Source: Hsuehochloa calcarea (taxonomy: Eukaryota > Streptophyta > Magnoliopsida > Poales > Poaceae). Taken from it: a stretch of DNA of 64,000 nt. The DNA lies in assembly GCA_036346395.1 (NCBI GenBank), contig CM070594.1, positions 18,695,385 through 18,759,384 of the forward strand, given 5' to 3'. The notes under the pieces are model-generated. The model was not told the DNA's origin, did no database searches, and was given only the letters and a program-made list of their open reading frames with translations. Position numbers and translations under genes: made by a program. This document shows positions 23,100-33,689 of this stretch, piece after piece (the first letter of the stretch is position 1; each line of letters starts with the position of its first letter).

Positions 23100-25303
23100 G
23101 GCGAATTTGAGGAATCTCCAAATTACCCACATCGGGCACATGCATGACTATCACGGAGTCGGTGGCGTTGGGATCCCTCATTGAGCGAGTCCAAAGAATG
23201 CAGACGTCCTCTCGAGATTGCGAGGACCGTCTGTGGGGTAGTTGGAAGGGAACGGGTCCCCATCACCAAACCAAGTTGGAAGTCTCTGACGGATGTAGAG
23301 GGAGCCCAGCTGTGCACTGAAATTTCTACCTCGTTCACTTTCCCAGAAGCAGACCAGGCACGTGTGCGATGGCAGGCGTTCCTCGCGATGTGCCATGCGT
23401 GGAGGACCTTCAAGAGCACGCTTGTCACGAAGTGCGTGAACACAGGTTGGATGCCCTTCACGAAGTATCATTTCTTATCGCAGGATACATGGGACGCCTT
23501 CGTGCAGATGAAGATGACGGTCGAATTTCAGGAGAAAAGTGTGGTGCACAGAGCTCTCCAGGCACAAAACACTCACCCCCCACAAACTCTGCACCACTGG
23601 GTACGCGGGTAAAGCCACGTAGTGGGCGACGGAGGACAAGATCGCTACCAGACCGTTTGATGATATCTCAGACGAGTGCGCTCGAGCCTGGTTAAGAGTG
23701 AGGGCATCATCAACGTCTTCGAGCGGCATCTCTTTCACAAACCTAGTAGACGAGGCAGTGTCCCAATGCCTGGTAAATTTGTCGAACCACTTAGTTGTTA
23801 ATAAGTCCATAACTTTACGGTGTCTATAATAACATGATTACCCTCTTGCAGCAAGCATTGACTTCTACATGTTCCCAATGTTCCTTCCAAGTAGACAGGG
23901 AGAATGATGTACTATCTACGGCCCTGGGAAACAAGGAGCACCCGGGTCGCACGCGAGGTGTTGGGGTTTACGTACCTTGGAGGGATGGATTCTGACACGA
24001 CTCCAACACATATAGGAGTAGGAAGAGATCCAAGGACCAGCACGACACCTGGTTGGAACATGTGCTTACTGAAAAATTTCAAGCACAAATAACAATATTG
24101 CAGAACCAAGTAAATCAACTCCTCCAGGCTCAAGCCGCCCACGTTAATTTGGGAGCAAGTCCTCAACATCGGAGTAGCGTCGCGTCCACACATAATTCTG
24201 GACATGACGATGTTCAATTACCGATCGACGATATCGAGGTAATGTACATCTCTGGAATGCTCCAAAGATAGACCTATAGGACGCCCTAGCTAATTGTGTA
24301 TCATTTTGTAGGAGCCAACGTCTTGTAAGCTCCAAGTGAGGATGGTCGGGTCCATTCCTATTGAGGCTGGGCGGGGTATGGTGTATCCATACCAGGAAGG
24401 GGCAGTGCAGCACGGTGCCCAGCTAGTGCAGGGTTACACCAGGGTCCACGTGGACATGGTACATGACAATTTTATGGCCATCCCACTGGAGATTTGCCCA
24501 AACAAAATAAATCAGAACACTAGGGGGTGCCATGTACACTTTTATCATGTGGCCCAAGAAGGACATCGCCCTGGACCCTACACTGACGCCATATCGACAC
24601 AACCCTGCATCTGCAATAGGACCCTCAATGAGTCCGCCTCAACCTTCGCTTCAGAAGGCCGACTTATCGGTTCCAGTCGAGAATACGCCGAAGGGACAAG
24701 AAAAACGTGTCACCATATCGGTCCCTGAGTCGTCTCACGGGAAGACGGGACGCAGGCAACTCGTTAAGGCAAAATCGATATCGAAGAACATTCAGGTGCC
24801 TGCTAAGCTCGAGAAATACTCCCTCAAAAGTCTGTTGGTCTCCAACACATAACTACACGACTCAGGACTAGCTTGTCAATCTTTGCATGACTGGTACATG
24901 CGCAAGACTCGAGAGGAGGGGGACCATACTGGAATCATTGTGAGATACAAGAGGGAGCATTTTCTCCATGAGCCGGGCCACTTCGTCGTGGGCTTTGACG
25001 ACTTATTCGACCTATACAACCTCAATGCCCTCGACGCATCACTTCTACGATGCTGGACACTGTAAGTGTGTACAATCAAGTTCTACACTCACGTCATACC
25101 GATAAATATCACAACTCATTGCTTATCTACAAAAACATTATGAAATGTGTCCGTCGACTCAAAGAACCGGTGGGTTTCCTCGACCCACACGTGATCTCTG
25201 AGCAAATAATCAACCAAGAGGCATCCTACGTTGAGAATTACATAAAAATGAGATTGCTTGCTCTGGATGACAGGGAGTACATAATGGTGCCCTACAACCA
25301 GAA

Positions 25304-25377
25304 GTAAGTGCTTCACTACTTGTTATACAAATTTCGTTTGAACATAGGTTTATGACTATAGCGACATACATGAGTAG
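25304..25377 (+). other. Intron in the Ulp1-like region
   Basis: GTAAGT donor and TGAGTAG acceptor. Removing it joins the YNQ/K codons to the FHW motif in frame, a strong check on the splice. Confidence 0.75.
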
Positions 25378-25488
25378 GTTCCACTGGATTCTTCTAATCA
25401 TTATACCAAAGAGGAACATGGTATTGTACCTTGATTCCCTACTGAACAAAAACCACGACTTCACCCTTCTTAAAGGTATAATCGACAG

Positions 25489-25575
25489 GTATGTTCATTT
25501 CCTCCGCACATTATAACTCTATTGTAGTCTTCCTTCGTTTGAAATGGGCGCGGATAACTTTTTGGAATCATGTAG
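25489..25575 (+). other. Intron in the Ulp1-like region
   Basis: GTATGT donor and TGTAG acceptor. Splicing joins IIDR to SFIGYV in frame. Confidence 0.7.
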
Positions 25576-25654
25576 GTCGTTCATCGGCTATGTTGCCGAG
25601 GGAGGGGCATACAAGGGATCGAGCACCACACTAACTCACAGGATGCGATTTCCG

Positions 25655-25745
25655 GTACGCGCTGCAACACAATAATCGTATATCATACTTCGTAATATTG
25701 AATCTCGAACTGACTGTACCTATATATGTAATTCTGTTTTTGCAG
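25655..25745 (+). other. Intron in the Ulp1-like region
   Basis: GTACGC donor and TTTTTGCAG acceptor. Splicing places RMRFP before CRQQKRDHLC, which carries the predicted catalytic Cys. Confidence 0.7.
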
Positions 25746-26285
25746 TGCCGCCAGCAAAAACGAGATCACCTATGCACATTCTACGTACGCCATCATATGC
25801 GGCTATTGATTGGTTCTAGGAGGCACGATCCCCAGGTTTGTCAATCTCGCAATAATTATTCCATAATTATAAATTTAAATATATATGCTTACTACTTTAC
25901 TCATGCTGTCGACACGTCTTAGATATAGAGTTAAACGCACTCAACATGAACGAGGTTATGTACGTTCGAGGGGCGCTCTGCAGCTTCATCAAGGCGGATA
26001 TCGTTAACCCCGACGGAGAGTTTCACGCTGTCGACACCGATGAACGACCTTCGAACAATTGATTCAATATTGTAATTCACTTTGAATAGTTGTAATTCAA
26101 TTTGTAACTCTACCGACAATACTTGAAATATTCTTTTGCAATTGTTTTTCAGTTAAATGATCCATTTCAGTTGTCAGATTCATCTGTGATGTACCTGTTT
26201 CTGCTTGTTTGCTTTCAGAGGGCATGGCTAGCAATTCCCGAGGCTAGCTGAAAATACGACAAAAATTAATTAGGTATAAAGAACT

Positions 26286-26670
26286 ATCACAGACGGTTTT
26301 TGTTGAAACCATCTGTGAAGGCCACTATCACAGACGGATGCCTATCACAGACGGTTCTTGGTTGCAACCGTCTGTGATACATTTATATCATAGACGGTTT
26401 TTGAATACAACCGTCTGTGATAAGTGGTTTATCACAGACGGTTGTATTGAAAAACCGTCTGTGATATAAATGTATCACAGACGGTTCTTGGTTGCAACCA
26501 CTGTGACAGTGGCCCTTCACAGACGGTTTTTTGTTAAAAATCATCTGTGTTGATCCTTATCACAGACGGTTGAAAAACGTCTGTGATAACCGCCTGTCAT
26601 CACAGACTTACAAATTCAGATGGTTCAAAAACCGTCTATGATGACGGTTCCGAACCATTTGTGATGACCT
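26286..26670. repeat. CACTA-B 3' subterminal repeats
   Basis: About a dozen ATCACAGACGG(TT) or complementary motifs, mostly in head-to-head pairs such as GACGGTTCTTGGTTGCAACC, lie just inside the 3' terminus. Confidence 0.88.
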
Positions 26671-26687
26671 TTTGTGTAGTAATGGGC

Positions 26688-27066
26688 CATCACGGACAGC
26701 ATAGACAAACCAACGGGAAGGGGAGGGAGGAATGAGAGGCGAAGTCGGTAGTGTGCGTGAGATCATGGGCAGCTGGTGCGGAGGGGTAGCGTCGCTCGGT
26801 GGAGTGGAATCCAGTAGAGTTGATGAAGTCGAGGAGGTGTGGCGGGTAGAGGGCGAGCAAAAAGAGAAGAAAATGGAGGAAGACGGAAGAAAATGATGTG
26901 GCTTTATTTTACAGCAAGGATTCGACGTGGCGTCTGGGTGAACGCAAAACTGGCGTGGGTTGGCTCGCAGCGTGCAAGTGAACAGTTTAATAGTTCATGG
27001 TTTTATAGTTGATAATTGTTTTTCAGACCGTTGTGAAAGTTGAAGGTTCAAAAGTGGACTTGTTCT
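26688..27066. other. Right arm of the MULE
   Basis: The right TIR, read inward from 27066, resembles the left TIR (blocks AACAAGTCCA, CAACT, AACTATAAAA). Purine-rich sequence (26710-26890) mirrors the pyrimidine-rich sequence at 6850-6890 on the left arm, so the inverted similarity probably extends several hundred bp. Confidence 0.65.
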
Positions 27067-27075
27067 TATCTATAT

Positions 27076-28219
27076 CATCCACATGAAATTAGTATTAGTA
27101 AATATAGTTTCGTAACATGTGATTTCTTGTGATTTGTTAGAATAATATTACGATAGAAACTAACAGTTTACCGAAGCTGCTAACATTTTCAAGGAATCCG
27201 TGTGCTGTGCACTCGTGCACTCAGCCGCCCATGGGCACCCGATCGCGAAGCAACGAACAGAATGCACGGCACTAGCTGATTGCCCAAAAATTGCGTCTGC
27301 TAGTGACTGCAATGAGAGGATGTAGAGGTCAAATCATAAAACTGTAAGGAGCAGAGCTGTGATGCTAAGCAATCGAGGGTCCCTTGTGGTCAATTAATGG
27401 GAGATTGATCTAGTTGCACTGGTTGCTTTTGCCTTTGCTAAGCACACTAGCTAGTTGGCTAGTGTAAAGATCTGACGAGACGACGACGCGTTTGGATCTT
27501 CTGGTTGCTTCCATGACTAACTAAACTAGTACTGGTACATGCTGGTTAGTTGGCCCAATCGAACGTGTACTCTAATCTAGTTTTGAATATTTCCAAATGC
27601 TGACGTCGTCTCCTGTCTATTCATTCACATCGACTCACGTACACGCATAATACGTTTTACCCATGGACTTGGATGGATATGTGCCGTAATTTGCCCGGCC
27701 TGTGGGCGAACCCAAACGAACAAGACCATACGTACCTACCTACCTACCTGAACACAGCTAGACAAGCAAGTCAAGGAGAGATTAATCAACGAAAGGTCGT
27801 CGAGACTTCTCTGAGACGGGCTGGCACGCGGGCGGACGATCGATCGGTGTCAGGGTCAGGGCAGCGTATGCAGGTGGCCTGGCGCGACTCGGCGGCGACG
27901 GCCCGGCCTGGCACGTCGACCTCAATCGATCCCTAGCTCCTAGCTCCGGCCCGGCTAGTCGCCGCGCGGGCCCCGCCGCGTTACACAGCAAGGACAATCG
28001 CCGTAGCCAGCAGCAAAGGTAGGTCTGAGGTCGTCGTTCATCACTCACTCACGAAGCCCATCTCTATTTTCTCGGCTCTCGCTCTCTCCGATCAGGTCGT
28101 ATTCTTGGAAACTTTTGGGGCCAGACGATCGAAAGCAGAAGTTATTCACAGCTACAGGCACAAGGACGGAGACGGGAATTCAATTCCCGGGAGACCACAG
28201 CTAGCTTCTTCGCGTTGCG
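27076..28219. other. Unassigned sequence between the MULE and the tandem array
   Basis: Mixed AT-rich (27076-27200) and GC-rich (27850-28010) sequence with no recognisable gene or repeat. A frame at 27673-27936 has no family signature. This is one of the few stretches that might be single-copy host DNA. Confidence 0.5.
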
Positions 28220-29493
28220 TAGCTAGGTGCATGTCTGAAAGCTAGCGTGGCTTTATTATATGCTTCTCGAGTCGCCCCTGTATCAAACACTTGTGGATAA
28301 AGGAAGATCCAAATGTATATGCACGTACGTAGGTACGTATGTACGTACGTGCGTGCGTGTGATCGATCGATCGGTCGGGCCCTTGTGTCACGCGTGTCGC
28401 GATAAGGAACTTATTTGTCAAGAAACTCTTGATTACGGGGTGATGTTTATAATATCGAAACTATTTTTAATGTGGATTTTAGTCTATAAATAGGATTTTT
28501 TCTGTATATAAAAAGAGATTGATTAATGAACAGAAGTTCCTCCATACTGTGTTTCCATCGGTTGTCTCTCTGTTTGTTGTCTCTCATTAGTTATTGGATT
28601 GATTGTCTTCCTGCGACGACTATGTTATTTAACACGTTATCAGCACGAATCGCTCTACACAGTCTTATCGGTATGTCGTCGGAATTCCATATTTCAATCT
28701 CTAATTTCAGTATGAATTAATCTGGTAGATTAATTTGGATGAACCTATTTACATGTGTTAACAGCTAATTAGCCATTAGATTGATTAGTGTTTCTAAATC
28801 GAGATAAGAGTACTGTAGATCGGCTTGTTGTTCTGCTCACACGATAAGAAGAAAAACATTTGCGATTTGTGGACTGACCAGGCGCCGGCCGCCACTGGCA
28901 CCCACCGCGCCACGCCCGTGTCGTCACCGCTGTGCGCTGCCGGCCCGAAGCCGTGTGGCCTCATGCACTGCGCTGACTCCACGCCACCGTGTGCACGTGC
29001 GCTCGACGCGCTCCCGGCCATTCGCCGCCACTATCGCCGGCACCAGCAGCGTTGTGCCCCGCGGCCACCGAAGTCGCGCCCTCGCCGCCGCTAGAGCCGC
29101 ACAGCGCCCCACCGCTGCCGGAGCCGCTCCGCGCGTGATGCATGCACGTTTTTGCACTGCCGCCATCACCGATGGCCAAATTGTAGCTGCCCGTTCGGGG
29201 CACAAATAGGTTGAAAAAGAATACTAGAAAAACCGAAAATATAGGGGGAAAAGAGAAAATTCTAAAAATTTGCAAATAAACCCTCAAAGTTCTGAAAATT
29301 ACAAAGGTATTTTTGTTGATAAGGAAAATTTGCAAAAAAAAACCCAGCAGTTTTGGGAAATTATGGCAGATTTTAGATTTTCATATATTCTTACAGAATA
29401 ACCCTTCGAGAATCCAATTTTTGGGGCGGATCAGTATGTTATATGATTATTTTATAATCTAGACCCTGTCTTATGGTTATTTTCTTTAATATT
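28220..29493 (+). repeat. Tandem 1.39-kb repeat, unit 1 (left piece)
   Basis: It starts TAGCTAGGTGCATG. It holds a CGTACGTA/GATCGATC microsatellite (28322-28375), TATAAATA (28485-28492), the motif AACACGTTATCAGCACG (28631-28647), a GC-rich block (28880-29200) and an AT-rich end. The Sirevirus element splits it at ATATT (29489-29493); the rest lies at 42658-42780. Joined length is about 1397 bp. A TATA box followed by the CGTTATCAGCACG motif is reminiscent of an LTR followed by a primer binding site in some plant Copia elements, so the unit may be an LTR plus a short internal region. Confidence 0.8.
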
Positions 29494-31266
29494 TGTGGAT
29501 TTCATGGGGATATGCTCCAGATCTTAGGATGATGTGACAATTGGCAATGGCGTTTACGGTTTGTCGTTTCACGCGTTTTCGACAAAGTGTCGGGCTTACT
29601 AGGCGAGGCGGTCCGACCGGTCCTTACAGGCGGTCCGACCGGTCCCAAATCGGTCGGACCGCCATGTGGGGCGATCGGACCGGAATGACCTAAAGTTCTC
29701 GAATGGTGGGCCAAAAATAGGTGTTGTAGGCAAGTGAGGATCCCAATGCACTTGGTCTCATAATTTTGGAGTCTCGATAAGAAGTTCTATTGGTTTAAAG
29801 TTTCGGAAGGTTTGAAATTTGGGAGTTTGAATTTGGCTAAGTCCCAAGGCGGTCCGACCGCTCACGAGGAGCGGTCCGACCGCCAAGGCGGTCCGACCGC
29901 TCACTGGAGCGGTCGACCGGTTCTACTTGAACGTCGGCCAACCGTGGCGATGTTGATTTGTTAGGTCAAAGTCATTGGTTTCATGGCATATGGTTTGCAT
30001 GATGCATGTTTTGACTAACATGGGTCAAGTTGTGAAGAACTTGTTTCAATTCGTGTTTGCTTGTCTATGGTTGTGCGGTAGCTTGGTGGTCAACGACGGT
30101 CAGCGGCGAGGAGGATCGGGACTAGACTTGGAGAGTTGAGGTCGAGCGATCGGCGATGCGGGTGAGTCAACGACTCAAGCATGACGCAAGATGGACAAGG
30201 GTGACCTATTGGCAAATCCATGATGCATGGTGAAGCGGTTTAGGTCAAAAGGTTAAAGCGGCGCTTATGCGAGCGTGCGTGTGTGACCCGTTTGTTAGTG
30301 GGCCTTAACGGGAGCCCAATGGAGTCAAACCCTAGGAGTCTAGGCCTCCACTATAAATAGGAGGAGATGGTGGCTGCACCTCTCCCTCTCTCGCCTTTTT
30401 ATGTTTCAAAACCCTAATTGTCTTTAGGGGAGTTGAGGTGGAGGCAAGGGCTCTTGATGGTTTGTGGTGAATTTCGTGATCTTTGATTGTCCACTGATCC
30501 ATGATGGTGTGGATGTAATCCAGCAACAATCACGAAATCAATCTATACAAGGTTTGCTTGAGATAAGTCTCTTTTCGTTCTTGCTTTTAATTTCGTGTTT
30601 TTAGGGCTTTCTTTGATCCGCGAGTTTGTGATTGATTCTTTCACGTGAATTAGCTTGCTGTGATATGTGTGAATCTATCTAGCATCATCTTGATCATCAA
30701 TCCCTCACGAACAAACTTTAGGATCAAGTTTTCGCTCTTGCCCGGTTTTAGACCTTATGTTAATCAATTGGCAATTGCTCAAGATCGTTCCAAGAATTAT
30801 CATAATATTCTATTAGAATAGGTCCTCAATAGCATATAGAAGGTGTGTGCAAAGTTTCATAAAGATTAGAGTTGAGAATCAAAAGTTTCACCTAATTGCA
30901 ACCGTCATTGGGTGATTTTCTTTATTGCGGATCGGTTACGAGTCGGCCGGTCGATCCGCCCGTCATCACCGGTCGATCGATTTTGAGCGGTCCGACCGCC
31001 AAGACAACGCCGGTCGGACCGCCCGACAATCGGTCCGACCGATTGGGTCCAATTGTCGACCGCCTGTCTTTGTGAGTCTTTGCAATCTTAGTTGATTTTG
31101 TAGCATTGCTTAGGGTTTAATTGGATTCAATACTAGTCTTCACATCTTGGTATATTGATCTTCATAGCTTTCTAATAGCTCTTGAGTGAAATTGTATTGA
31201 GTTCATAATTTGTGAAAAAGTGGCGTGCTCCTATTCACCCCCTCTAGTCGCCTTTACGGTCCAACA
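29494..31266 (+). repeat. 5' LTR of the Sirevirus-type element
   Basis: GGTCGGACCG/CGGTCCGACC palindromes cluster at 29608-29680, 29850-29930 and 30980-31060. Compared with the 3' LTR it lacks many single bases (for example GGTCGACCGG against GGTCGGACCGG). Confidence 0.93.
30351..30360 (+). promoter_or_regulatory. TATA box of the Sirevirus-type 5' LTR
   Basis: CTATAAATAG lies downstream of the first palindrome clusters and just before a pyrimidine-rich CCTCTCCCTCTCTCGCC start region. The same sequence is at about 41732-41741 in the 3' LTR. Confidence 0.7.
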
Positions 31267-31268
31267 AG

Positions 31269-31279
31269 TGGTATCGAGC
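31269..31279 (+). promoter_or_regulatory. Primer binding site, Sirevirus-type element
   Basis: TGGTATCGAGC lies 2 bp after the 5' LTR. It matches the Met-tRNA site TGGTATCAGAGC except for one missing base. Confidence 0.8.
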
Positions 31280-31325
31280 TGGTTAGTTCAATCTTGATCT
31301 TAACAGGTCACTTTGAACTTTGGCG

Positions 31326-33348
31326 ATGGATAAGTTTTCTACTAAACCGCATATCTTTGATGGGCACGACTATGCCTATTGGAAGAATCGTATGCTGCGT
31401 CTTTCTTGAGAGCGAGGACAAGCTATTTGGGATGTTGTTAGAGCTCATTGGTTATTCTGAAATTGCTACACACGCTACGCAATTCTTTTGGCTAACAACA
31501 ATAAGGCTAAGAATCTTTTATATGGTGTACTTGGTAGACAAGAATATGATAGAATTTGCAATCTTTCAATCACAAGATGAAATTTGGAACACTCTCGAAA
31601 CATATCATGAGGTTCGTCCCAAATCAAAAGGTCGTAAGCAGTTTACAAGCGTGAATACAATAAATTCGAGATGCGTCCAGAGAGAGCATCGATGACATTT
31701 TCATCGCTTTAATAAAGTAATTAATCAAATGAAAGTCGTTGATATTGAATATTCTCAATCAAAAATGCCACCCATCTCTTGGCGCAATCAACACCAAGGA
31801 GTGGGAGATGAAGGCTCTTGCTATAGAGGAAAATGTTGATCTTTCAAGTCTTACTTTAGAATTGCTTTATAGTAAACTCAAGACTCATGAAATTAAAAGA
31901 GTTGATCATCCCAAGAAAGATAATTTAGCTTTTGTAGCAGATCCTCTCAAAAGGCTTTTGATGACTCTTTTGAATCTTCTTACGGATTTTCATTTGCTTG
32001 TTTATCTCGCTATTCATGAAGAGGAGCTTGAAAGTATTCTGAAGCAGAGTTAGCTCTTCTAGCTAAAAAATTCTGCGGGCCTACAATAATGTGAGAAACA
32101 AAAGAGAGGTGGTCGGTGACATGCTATGAATGTGGTGAGCTCAATCATATCCGGCAAATTGCCCCAAGTCAAAGGTAAGAGCAATTATAAGGAAGGAAAG
32201 CCGACTTGGAAGAAGCCTCCTTTCAACAAATCAAGGTATGAGGCTAATAAGCTTGTGAAGGCTGCTCACCGGTCCTTGCCGCTTTGAGGATCAATCCTTG
32301 AGCGATGTGGATACGGGGAGTGAGGATGACAAGGAGGAGGAGATCCTCAAGGTAAAAAGAAAGGAAGGCCAAAGACTTCACCGGCATGTGCTTCATGGTG
32401 ACAAGCGACATTGATGATGATGAGCTATCTTTTTCTTATGATGAGCTTTACGCTAAATATGATTCTATAGTTGAGCAATTGCTTAGTCAAGATGAAGCGC
32501 TAGAATTTGTTATGACAAAAAATAAGAAATTAGAGTCAAAGATTAACAAACTGAAAGTAGAGCTTAAAAATGCTAAGACTCTAGAACCTAATGAATGTTT
32601 ATCTTGTCATGCTATGCACTCAGAAATTACTAAGTTACAAACCGCTCATAATATTTCACGTACAACAACTTGAGAATGCTAGATCTGAACTAAATGAAAT
32701 TAAAAGTGCTCCTTGTGAAAAATGTTTAGAATCTAGTAAATTGATTGCTTTTGATGTGTTTGATTCTAGCCCTTGCACTTCATGTTTAGAAAAGGAACGT
32801 GAATTCAAAGATATCTTAGAAGTTGCTAGAGTCAAATATGCTAAGCTTAAGGACAATATTGAAAATACTCCTTGTGCTTCTTGTTCCGCTCTTAAGCTTG
32901 AAATTGCTTTGTATAAGAAGAAATCTATGAATAAAACTTGTGATGCTTGTGTTAACTTGAGAAAGAAAATGCTTACCTTCATGATACATTAGAGAAATTT
33001 TCTAAAGGTAAGAAACAATTAAACATGATTCTTGACAAGTCTAAAACTCCTTATAAGAAGCAAGGTTTAGGATTCAATTCTTTTCAAGACAATTCAAACC
33101 CAAAAGTCATTCAAGTCTTGGAAAAGGTTTAATTGAATTCAAAACCCAACTTTGCAAAAACATCTTTTAAATCTGCGGGTTTTGCTCAACCTTGTATTAA
33201 TTCAAATGGTGCTTCTTCTAGTGGTACCAAGTACCATTGCACTTATTGCAAGAAAGGTGGGCATTTGATTGAATTACATTGGCGTAGGTTGAAAAATGAT
33301 AGGAAAAATTTTGATAAAATTTCATTCATGCAACCTAGAGCTTCATGA
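31326..33348 (+). pseudogene. Sirevirus-type gag (frameshifted)
   Basis: ATG at 31326 opens a frame with FDGHDYAYWKNRM, the usual start of Copia gag. It breaks within 90 bp and continues in other frames: WNTLETYHE (about 31590), a first zinc knuckle with CYECGELNH (about 32117-32145) followed by a break, a long Lys/Glu-rich coiled-coil part (32400-33000) with CxxC pairs, and a second knuckle-like CTYCKKGGH (about 33239) whose last Cys is His. Length and the extended C-terminal coiled coil fit Sirevirus gag. Many of the breaks are single-base losses. Confidence 0.85.
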
Positions 33349-33689
33349 GACATGGTAACACTTGAAAAGAATAAACACGGATTAGGATTTTCTCTCATGC
33401 AAATCATTATGTTTCTAGATATCCTAATTCTAATGTTTATCGATTTGGTGGTCGACCACCGGTGGTCACCGGCTCGACCGTTTTGGTCACGGCCTCGACC
33501 GCCAAAGACTACGCCGGTCGACCGCCCATGGACGATTTAAGTCTCATGTTAATTTAAACATTGCTCATAACCGAATGTTAGATGAAATCAAGGATAGTAG
33601 TTCGGTTTGTATACTCCTTGCGGGCGTGTGTCTCGATCTTTGGATTCCTAAATCTTATTTATCTAACCCCAGTATTGAGACACATCGTT

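Larger units (their letters stand above)
23163..26062 (+). pseudogene. Second CACTA-B gene: Ptta/En-Spm-type region plus Ulp1-like C48 protease
   Basis: The first part (about 23181-24238) matches the plant En/Spm-type family: a segment with FTFPEADQARVRWQAF, FLSQDTWDAFV and EFQEKS, then a glutamine-rich coiled-coil stretch (about 24060-24150). It has stops near 23612 and 23660-23695 and shifts of frame. An intron (GT 24239, AG 24311) follows. The last exons encode a Ulp1-like cysteine protease domain: YMRKTREE, FVVGFDDLFDLYN, GFLDPHVISEQ, then across GT-AG introns at 25304-25377, 25489-25575 and 25655-25745 the segments FHWILLIIIP, LYLDSL and LCTFYVRHH. The His, Asp and Cys of the triad are present; Gly after Cys is Thr. 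The C-terminus ends at 26062. The coding role in the host cell is unknown. Confidence 0.8.
7713..26684 (+). mobile_element. Large CACTA (En/Spm) element B, TSD GGC
   Basis: The termini are CACTACTATAAAATAG at 7713 and TTTTGTGTAGTAATG at 26684, the last with one change in the CACTA core. GGC is present on both sides (7710-7712 and 26685-26687). Inside, in order, are subterminal repeats, a leader, a TNP2-type transposase gene split by a Copia element, an internal palindrome cluster, a second gene with En/Spm-type and Ulp1-like domains, and 3' subterminal repeats. Without the Copia insertion it is about 9.8 kb, a normal size for an autonomous plant CACTA element. Both genes are damaged, so it is probably immobile now. 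Confidence 0.9.
5115..27066. mobile_element. MULE (Mutator-like element) hosting two CACTA insertions
   Basis: The left end GGAACAAGTCC (5115) and right end GGACTTGTTCT (27066) are inverted. They sit between TAACTATAT (5106-5114) and TATCTATAT (27067-27075), a 9-bp duplication with one mismatch. Once the CACTA insertions are removed, inner similarity continues: both arms read outward-in as AACAAGTCC, a CTCAACT/TTCAACT block, then an AACTATAAAA block. Only about 1.5 kb is MULE sequence (5115-5140, 6647-7709, 26688-27066). It encodes no recognisable mudrA transposase, so the element is non-autonomous. Its GC-rich interior (about 6900-7700) has no credible open frame. Confidence 0.75.

Noticed and set aside
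26286..26670. Regularly repeated palindromes that could look like a CRISPR array
   Set aside because: Repeat spacing is irregular, repeats are in inverted pairs, and they sit just inside a CACTA terminus of a plant element. They are subterminal repeats.
27673..27936. 87-codon frame between the MULE and the tandem array as a host gene
   Set aside because: There is no recognisable domain, no clear promoter, and an overlapping frame of equal length on the other strand.
28880..29215. GC-rich block of the tandem unit as a conserved gene
   Set aside because: Frames differ among the three units because of many indels, so no protein sequence is maintained.
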